Assembly (NCBI GenBank): GCA_964526635.1
Contig: CAZGLR010000109.1
Span: forward strand, 1 to 11,077
Origin: CAZGLR01 sp964526635
Lineage (GTDB): Bacteria; Zixibacteria; MSB-5A5; GN15; JAAZOE01
Direction: 5' to 3'
DNA length: 11,077 nucleotides
This document shows positions 6,308 to 11,077 of the stretch, one piece after another. A program made the position numbers and the translations under genes. The stretch's first letter is position 1; every line of letters starts with the position of its first letter. Below the pieces are notes generated by a model that did no database searches, had not been told where the DNA came from, and saw only the letters and a program-made list of their open reading frames with translations.

Positions 6308-7618
6308 ATGGGCCATTACAAGCCGAACTGGTTGATATCCAGTACTATAGTTGCAATAGTGTGTCTTTTTATCCTCGGTTCGAAAGCATCCGGGGTAGTA
6401 ATCACACCTCAAAAAAATATCGATTTCAGCTTTTCGTATCGGGCACGCATCGAATCCTGGGATAATGCCATCGGATTTGACAAGGATGCGGATGCAAGTA
6501 CCACATGGCTACGAAATAGATTGAGTTATGGCATAACATACAAACCTTCTCCGACATTCGATTTCGGCCTCAAACTGACCGATGAATTCAGGTATTACTT
6601 GAATCCGGCGGGCCGCGCGTGCAGTTTGGACGAGATAGTTGTTGACCAGTTGTATGTCACCTGGCGGGAACCATTCAGAGTGCCGGTTGATATTACGCTC
6701 GGCCGTCGGAATCTGAAATTCGGCGAGGGCTTTATCATTATGGACGGCACCCCGCTCGATGGTTCCCGGACGGGGTATTTTAATGCTGCGCGTATCGATT
6801 GGCGGATGGATAACGCTCATCTGCTGTCGGCGTTTTACCTGTATCAGCAGGATTATGATACCTGGCTGCCGATCATCAATGATCAGGATCGGTTGTTGAT
6901 AGAGCAACCGGAAGAGGGGCTCGGATTGCATTGGGCGTACGCTGCCGGCGGCAGGTCATATTCGGCATACCTTATTCGAAAAAATATTCATGATACCGAC
7001 AACCTGCCAGTGACATGGGGAATAAACACACTCGGCGCTCGCCTATCGGCACCGGTTATCGCACAGCTCGGAATTACAGCCGAGGCTGCCTGTCAAACGG
7101 GCAAGCGAGATAATAATAATCTGTCTGCCTTCGGCGGATTTGCTTATACAACTTACTCGACCGGCTGGGCAATGAAATTGCCAAAGACTATATCAATCGG
7201 CGGGCTTTATCTTTCGGGTGATGATCCGGGTACTCCCGAATGGGAAGGCTGGGAGCCATTGTGGGGTCGATGGCCCCTCTGGTCGGAGTCGTATCTGTAC
7301 TCGCTGCTGCGGGAAGAGGGTGTCGGCTACTGGACCAATCTCGCTTCGATATTTGTCAAAACCGCCATTAACATCTCCTCGAAGTCGAAACTCCTCTTGA
7401 CCTATCATCATCTATTTGCACCGGAGATACAGGAGGCCGACAGCTATTATGGCGCCGGCAACCATCGCGGTGATTTATTTATCGCGCGGCTTGATTACGG
7501 TTTCGATGCTAATCTGACAGGCCATTTTCTGGTTGAACATTTCGATCCGGGGGACTTTTATTTCGACAGCGCCGATGATTATCTGTGGGTCCGTTTTGAA
7601 ATCATGATGCAGTATTAG
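6308..7618 (+). CDS. Alginate-export-type outer-membrane beta-barrel channel
   Basis: This 436-residue protein has a signal peptide (hydrophobic residues about 9-24, cleavage likely after ASG at 27-29) and then repeated amphipathic beta strands to the last residue, ending FEIMMQY with a terminal aromatic as in barrels recognised by the BAM machinery. The segment LGRRNLKFGEGF (about 131-142) followed by DGTPLDGSRT and RIDWRMDNAHL is typical of the alginate_exp (AlgE-like) barrel family, as is the length. The family includes many channels not linked to alginate, and no alginate synthesis genes are visible here, so the name marks fold rather than substrate. The ATG at 6308 is preferred over an in-frame GTG at 6284 because AGGGG (6296-6300) stands seven bases before it. 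It is followed after 25 nt by a sodium symporter, suggesting joint solute transport. Confidence 0.8.
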   Translation: MGHYKPNWLISSTIVAIVCLFILGSKASGVVITPQKNIDFSFSYRARIESWDNAIGFDKDADASTTWLRNRLSYGITYKPSPTFDFGLKLTDEFRYYLNPAGRACSLDEIVVDQLYVTWREPFRVPVDITLGRRNLKFGEGFIIMDGTPLDGSRTGYFNAARIDWRMDNAHLLSAFYLYQQDYDTWLPIINDQDRLLIEQPEEGLGLHWAYAAGGRSYSAYLIRKNIHDTDNLPVTWGINTLGARLSAPVIAQLGITAEAACQTGKRDNNNLSAFGGFAYTTYSTGWAMKLPKTISIGGLYLSGDDPGTPEWEGWEPLWGRWPLWSESYLYSLLREEGVGYWTNLASIFVKTAINISSKSKLLLTYHHLFAPEIQEADSYYGAGNHRGDLFIARLDYGFDANLTGHFLVEHFDPGDFYFDSADDYLWVRFEIMMQY

Positions 7619-7643
7619 GAGACATAATCAGGCAGGAGATCAG

Positions 7644-9086
7644 ATGCTTTTCAAAATACTCGTAATTTCAGCCTTCGCTTTCATGACCCTGATGATCGGT
7701 GTCATGGGTTTGCGGCGCACGAAATCGTTCAAGGATTTCTTTCTCGGCGGCGGTAAGGTAGGACCATGGATGACCGCCTTTACCTACGGCACGGCGTATT
7801 TTTCGGCGGTGCTGTTTATCGGTTTTGCCGGTAAGATCGGCTGGAATTTCGGGTATTCGGGCCTCTGGATCGCGGTGTGTAATTCGCTTGTGGGGGTTTT
7901 GGGTGTCTGGTGGTTTATGGGCAGGCGAATTCGCAGGATGGCCGAGGAATACAATGTCGCAACCATGCCGGAGTTTTTCCAGATACGATACAAGAGTCCG
8001 GCGCTGAAACTGCTGGCTTCGCTGGTTATCTTTGTCTTCTTTATTCCCTATTCTGCGGCGGTTTTCATCGGTCTATCATACCTTTTTACGGCCAATTTTG
8101 ACATCCCGTATGCGGCGGCACTGGTGTTAATCGGCGGATTTACTGCCTCTTATCTGGTGCTCGGTGGTTACAAATCCATGACAATGATCGACATTATTTT
8201 CGGTATGATCATGATTGTCGGCGCTGCGGTCTTGATCAGCAGCACGATCTCGAGCGCCGGCGGTATGGCCAATCTGAATAATTTTCTGCATCATATCAAT
8301 CCCAAACTGACCGGTGTGGTCGGTCCGCCGGGATGGTGGCCGCTTTTGAGCCTGGTGATTTTGACCAGTGTGGCGCCGTTTGCCATGCCGCAACTGGTCC
8401 AGAAGTTTTATGCCATCAGGGATAACCGATCGATTAAAATCGGCATGGTGGCTTCGACTATATTTTCGATAATTATCACGACGACGGCCTACTTCACCGG
8501 CGCGACGGCCCGGTTTTTTCTCAATCCGATCAATGCGCCTAATGCATTTGACAATGGCACCCCTGTCTATGATGTTCTCATGCCGGAGCTTCTGGCCAAT
8601 GTGATCCCCTCGTCGTTGTCGGTCCTCATGCTGCTTTTAATTCTGTCGGCATCAATGTCGACTTTGGCCGCGCTGGTGCTGATTTCCAGTTCGACCGTGG
8701 CCAAGGATATCTATGCCGGCTTTATAAATCCATCAGTATCCGATCCTGTCCTGACACGTTTGATGCGCATTGCCAGCGCCTTGTTTGTCGTATTGTCGAT
8801 TATTCTGGCCTGGATTCGGCCGGACAGTATTGTGGCGATTCTGGCGATTTCATGGGGGGCGATCGGGTCGGCCTTTCTGGGGCCGTTTATTTGGGGACTT
8901 ATCTGGAAGCGGTGCAATGTTCATGGCGCGGTGGCCTCATCCGTGCTTGGGCTGGGCACCTGTCTGGTGCTGTACATCAAAGGGATGCCGTCGCCTGAAT
9001 CGGGGACAATCGGAATGATTGTATCGTTTGCGGCGAATCCGATTATCAGCATATTGACACCTGCTCACAGTGATGCTCAACGATAA
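7644..9086 (+). CDS. Sodium:solute symporter (SSS family)
   Basis: This 480-residue inner-membrane protein has roughly 13 hydrophobic segments. It opens with MLFKILVISAFAFMTL and the family's SFKDFFLGGGKVGPWMTAFTYGTAYFSA region, the unwound first core helix of the LeuT fold. Other family marks are YLVLGGYKSMTMIDIIFG (about 170-187), a PQLVQKFYAIRD loop (249-260) and LSASMSTLAALVLISSSTVAKDIY (334-357), which contains the Ser/Thr residues expected for the Na2 sodium site. It would use the sodium gradient to import a small solute; the specificity (sugar, carboxylate, amino acid or other) cannot be read. AGGAG (7634-7638) lies five bases before the ATG. The 25-nt gap to the upstream porin and 14-nt gap to the downstream peptidase gene argue for a single operon. 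Confidence 0.92.
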   Translation: MLFKILVISAFAFMTLMIGVMGLRRTKSFKDFFLGGGKVGPWMTAFTYGTAYFSAVLFIGFAGKIGWNFGYSGLWIAVCNSLVGVLGVWWFMGRRIRRMAEEYNVATMPEFFQIRYKSPALKLLASLVIFVFFIPYSAAVFIGLSYLFTANFDIPYAAALVLIGGFTASYLVLGGYKSMTMIDIIFGMIMIVGAAVLISSTISSAGGMANLNNFLHHINPKLTGVVGPPGWWPLLSLVILTSVAPFAMPQLVQKFYAIRDNRSIKIGMVASTIFSIIITTTAYFTGATARFFLNPINAPNAFDNGTPVYDVLMPELLANVIPSSLSVLMLLLILSASMSTLAALVLISSSTVAKDIYAGFINPSVSDPVLTRLMRIASALFVVLSIILAWIRPDSIVAILAISWGAIGSAFLGPFIWGLIWKRCNVHGAVASSVLGLGTCLVLYIKGMPSPESGTIGMIVSFAANPIISILTPAHSDAQR

Positions 9087-9100
9087 AGCGCGGAGGTATC

Positions 9101-9973
9101 GTGGCGACAACCGCTGTTATCCATGATCTCATCACGCCGATCCGCGAAATTATTGCATTCCGTTCACCTGATGTAGCAACCAGACTGCGGCAATTTATTC
9201 AGGAGTATCGCCGTTACCACGCCGCCCATTTTACCGGGGAATATCCTCTGGATGAAGCGGTTGAAGCACTCAGCCGGCCATCGTGGCAGCAGAAAGTATC
9301 CCGTTTCGATGTCGAATTATGGCGTCAGGCTTCCGATGAGATATACTCCGCAAGCACCAGCCTTCTGGGCCGTCTGCCCCATCCTGAACTGATTCTCTAT
9401 CCCGGTTTTGGGAGTTTCAACGGACGTGTGTATAAGTTTCAAAAGCGTCCGGTCATCGGTTGCGCACCGGATTTTCCCCGGACGACCGGTATCAATCTCA
9501 AGGTATTGCTGGCACATGAATACGGCCATTTCATTCGCTACCACAGGACCGGAGTCCCGGGAGAGATATCGCCGATGTACCGGTATATTTACGAGGAAGG
9601 ATGGGCGACCTGGTTTTCGATTCAACTGCTGCCTCATATTAGAAGGCGTCAGGTATTCATGTCCGGTCTGCACAAAGACATCGGGATGCCGGATCCGCCC
9701 GGCGGGTATTTGACCTGGTGCCGCAAGAACTTGAAAACGTTGATTGATGAAATCCTTCCACATTTAACCGATGATTCGCCCGAGACCGCTGCTCGTTTTT
9801 TCCAATGTGGACGGCTGAAGGACGATACCACTCCGATCCGAACCGGATACTACCTGGGATATAAAGTGATTGAAATGCTGACGGAGCAGAAGAAACCACG
9901 AAAGCTGCTGGATTCGCGTGTAAGCCGACCGCAGGTAGCGGCCTGGCTGCAGTGTTTGAGAGATCGCCTTTGA
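9101..9973 (+). CDS. Cytoplasmic HExxH zinc-metallopeptidase-like protein (DUF2268-like)
   Basis: This 290-residue protein has no signal peptide or membrane helix. The zinc-peptidase motif is LLAHEYGHFIRYH, with zinc-ligand candidates His139 and His143 and catalytic Glu140. A conserved-looking YIYEEGWATWF places Glu166 as a likely third ligand, 23 residues after His143, the gluzincin arrangement. A later TGYYLGYKVIEML (about 250-262) resembles the 'GY.lGy.iv' segment of DUF2268 proteins, so I place it near that family with moderate confidence. The start is GTG at 9101, with GGAGG (9092-9096) four bases upstream, and it lies 14 nt after the symporter stop, so it is very probably co-transcribed. 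It could process a peptide taken up by the transporter or act on a protein; neither is shown. It ends 10 bases from the convergent acetyltransferase gene. Confidence 0.75.
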   Translation: MATTAVIHDLITPIREIIAFRSPDVATRLRQFIQEYRRYHAAHFTGEYPLDEAVEALSRPSWQQKVSRFDVELWRQASDEIYSASTSLLGRLPHPELILYPGFGSFNGRVYKFQKRPVIGCAPDFPRTTGINLKVLLAHEYGHFIRYHRTGVPGEISPMYRYIYEEGWATWFSIQLLPHIRRRQVFMSGLHKDIGMPDPPGGYLTWCRKNLKTLIDEILPHLTDDSPETAARFFQCGRLKDDTTPIRTGYYLGYKVIEMLTEQKKPRKLLDSRVSRPQVAAWLQCLRDRL

Positions 9974-9983
9974 TCCGGACCAA

Positions 9984-10925
9984 TCAAGCCGTATCGTTTG
10001 GCTCTAATGCCCATATGGTTGCCCCTCGCGGGCCGCATCCCAGCATTTTCCTGTAAAACGCATCAGCTTCCGGGCTTTCGGCATCGGCAAAAACGCGGGT
10101 AACTTTTTTCTCTTTCAATCGATGGAGATTTTCAATATAGACGGCCGACCCCAGTCCACGTCGATGAAATTCTTTTGCACTTCCTACAAATACGGTTACC
10201 GCGCTATCAGTGGCATCATCGTATAACGCTGTACAAAATGATGCAATGTTGTCATCTTTGCTCACGGCCACAATATCCAGATCAGAACGATAAGACCGCG
10301 CTTTTACCAGATTGCGATACCATTCCCAGCCATCATATTCAGCATCCGGCTCATCGGGATGAAAGGCTGTCCACGACGCCCAGCTGCGTGCCGGATAGTC
10401 ATCTTCACCTTCCATCGGTCGAATTGTGAATCCGGGCACAGTGTGACGTTTTGGCAGGGGGGCGTCAAGATCCCGCCACCAATGGTTAATATGCGTGCCG
10501 GTCGGAACAAATCCTGAACTGGCTAATACCGTCCTGCGGAGATCATCATTATCATCAACCAGTAGTGTCACTCGGGCTGATGTCTTTTTGTCCGGCAGGA
10601 AGAGATTGGAAACCACATAGTCAATAACCTGCGCTTCAAGTTCCTGTGATCGATATTGCGGATGGAAATGCAATCGGAAATGATTGCCGGCGATCCTGTT
10701 GACAATAGCCGCCTGCCGGTTATCCGGGGTTTCCCAGAAATGTACCGCCGATTCGAGCGATCCCACAACATTGCAGTTAGGTATCATGTGATACAACCAA
10801 TGGTCGAGCCGGGTCGGGTGCCAGCAGTGCTCATGCCGATTGTTGAGAAGAAACGCCTCCCGTAGAAAGTAGCGGAAGGCACGGAGATCATCTTCATCAC
10901 GATATGGACGTTGTCTGAACGTCAT
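9984..10925 (-). CDS. Tandem-GNAT N-acetyltransferase
   Basis: This 313-residue protein appears to hold two GNAT folds. The C-terminal one (about 166-313) begins FTIRPMEGEDD, contains DIVAVSKDDNIASFCTALYDD, and has the acetyl-CoA pyrophosphate loop HRRGLGS (254-260, the R/QxxGxG/A signature) followed by an alpha-4 helix region PEADAFYRKMLG. The N-terminal half (about 1-160, RQRPYRDEDDLRAF... and LVDDNDDLRRTVLASSGFVPTG) has GNAT-like ends but no clear acetyl-CoA loop, so it is probably a degenerate copy. It transfers acetyl from acetyl-CoA to an unknown amine. I chose the ATG at 10925 because AAAAGGAA (minus strand, 10941-10934) lies eight bases upstream and the domain begins at once. A longer frame starting at 11039 adds 38 residues with no ribosome site. 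TATAAC on the minus strand (about 10964-10959) could be its -10 box. Confidence 0.87.
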   Translation of the reverse strand: MTFRQRPYRDEDDLRAFRYFLREAFLLNNRHEHCWHPTRLDHWLYHMIPNCNVVGSLESAVHFWETPDNRQAAIVNRIAGNHFRLHFHPQYRSQELEAQVIDYVVSNLFLPDKKTSARVTLLVDDNDDLRRTVLASSGFVPTGTHINHWWRDLDAPLPKRHTVPGFTIRPMEGEDDYPARSWASWTAFHPDEPDAEYDGWEWYRNLVKARSYRSDLDIVAVSKDDNIASFCTALYDDATDSAVTVFVGSAKEFHRRGLGSAVYIENLHRLKEKKVTRVFADAESPEADAFYRKMLGCGPRGATIWALEPNDTA

Positions 10926-11064
10926 GGGGCAAGTTCCTTTTGAGCATATAGTCGTGCATATGTTATACAGAACAAGGGTAAAAAACACTAATTTTATGGC
11001 GAACCATGGTCGATTTATCATACATAGACGTTTATGCACATGTTATCATTTTGAGGTAATACCC

Positions 11065-11077
11065 ATGACTACCCTGG
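11065..11077 (+). CDS. Start of a gene leaving the right edge (four codons visible)
   Basis: An ATG at 11065 is preceded by TGAGGT (11052-11057) at a normal distance of seven bases, and the visible codons read M-T-T-L. It is divergent from the acetyltransferase gene. Too little is present to name a product, and no convincing promoter is seen in 10942-11051. Confidence 0.4.

Noticed and set aside
6509..6931. Open frame of 140 codons on the minus strand within the outer-membrane channel gene
   Set aside because: It is a shadow of the barrel gene, with no ribosome site or recognisable motif.
9317..9763. Open frame of 148 codons on the minus strand within the metallopeptidase gene
   Set aside because: The opposite strand carries the HExxH motif with a ribosome site and operon context; this frame has low-complexity, domain-free composition.
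10926..11039. A 38-residue N-terminal extension of the acetyltransferase, with a hydrophobic stretch resembling a signal anchor
   Set aside because: No ribosome site precedes the upstream ATG, while a good one precedes the ATG at 10925. The extension lies in AT-rich, promoter-like DNA, and GNAT enzymes are cytosolic.
1..11077. CRISPR array, tRNA or rRNA, insertion sequence, prophage or toxin-antitoxin genes
   Set aside because: Looked for and not seen: there are no regularly spaced repeats, no tRNA-like cloverleaf with a conserved TTCGA arm, and no transposase or integrase motifs.

Overview
This window looks like chromosomal DNA of a Gram-negative, didermal bacterium. It encodes outer-membrane-type beta-barrel proteins, a lipoprotein with a clear lipobox and secreted proteins with signal peptides. 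The ECF sigma factor plus Ser/Thr kinase pair and the candidate '-35 TTGxxx / -10 TAxxxT' promoters would suit a deep-branching lineage of the FCB or acidobacterial type, for example a Zixibacteria-like candidate phylum. That placement is inference from gene style only. There is no rRNA, tRNA, CRISPR array, phage gene or transposase. Gene density is high and no gene-free stretch reaches 300 bases.

Layout. (1) Bases 1-1098, minus strand: an ECF-type sigma factor followed after 27 nt by a Ser/Thr protein kinase, whose N-terminal 167 residues are inside the window. (2) 1290-1987, plus: a small secreted lipoprotein of unknown function, closed by a textbook Rho-independent terminator. (3) 2002-3393, plus: a promoter and two tandem paralogous secreted proteins that look like small outer-membrane barrels. 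The first has lost its last strand, apparently by a one-base frameshift. (4) 3420-4680, minus: a 12-helix MFS permease with its own promoter. (5) 4723-6216, plus: a single-RRM RNA-binding protein followed by a membrane fatty-acid desaturase. The RRM gene has a palindrome upstream, a second in its leader, and a 13-bp dyad overlapping its stop codon. (6) 6233-9973, plus: a probable operon of an alginate-export-type outer-membrane channel, a sodium:solute symporter and a cytoplasmic HExxH metallopeptidase-like protein, with gaps of only 25 and 14 nt. (7) 9984-10925, minus: a tandem-GNAT acetyltransferase. (8) From 11065, plus: the first codons of a gene that leaves the window.

How the parts may work together. 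Sigma and kinase form a signalling pair. The RRM protein and desaturase are both classes tied to cold adaptation in other bacteria. The porin and symporter together could move one small solute across the outer and inner membranes, with the peptidase acting in the cytoplasm. The substrates cannot be read from the sequence. Nothing here is clearly a new defence or mobile system. The most unusual points are the broken barrel paralogue, the dyad-flanked RRM-desaturase pair and the porin-symporter-peptidase operon.
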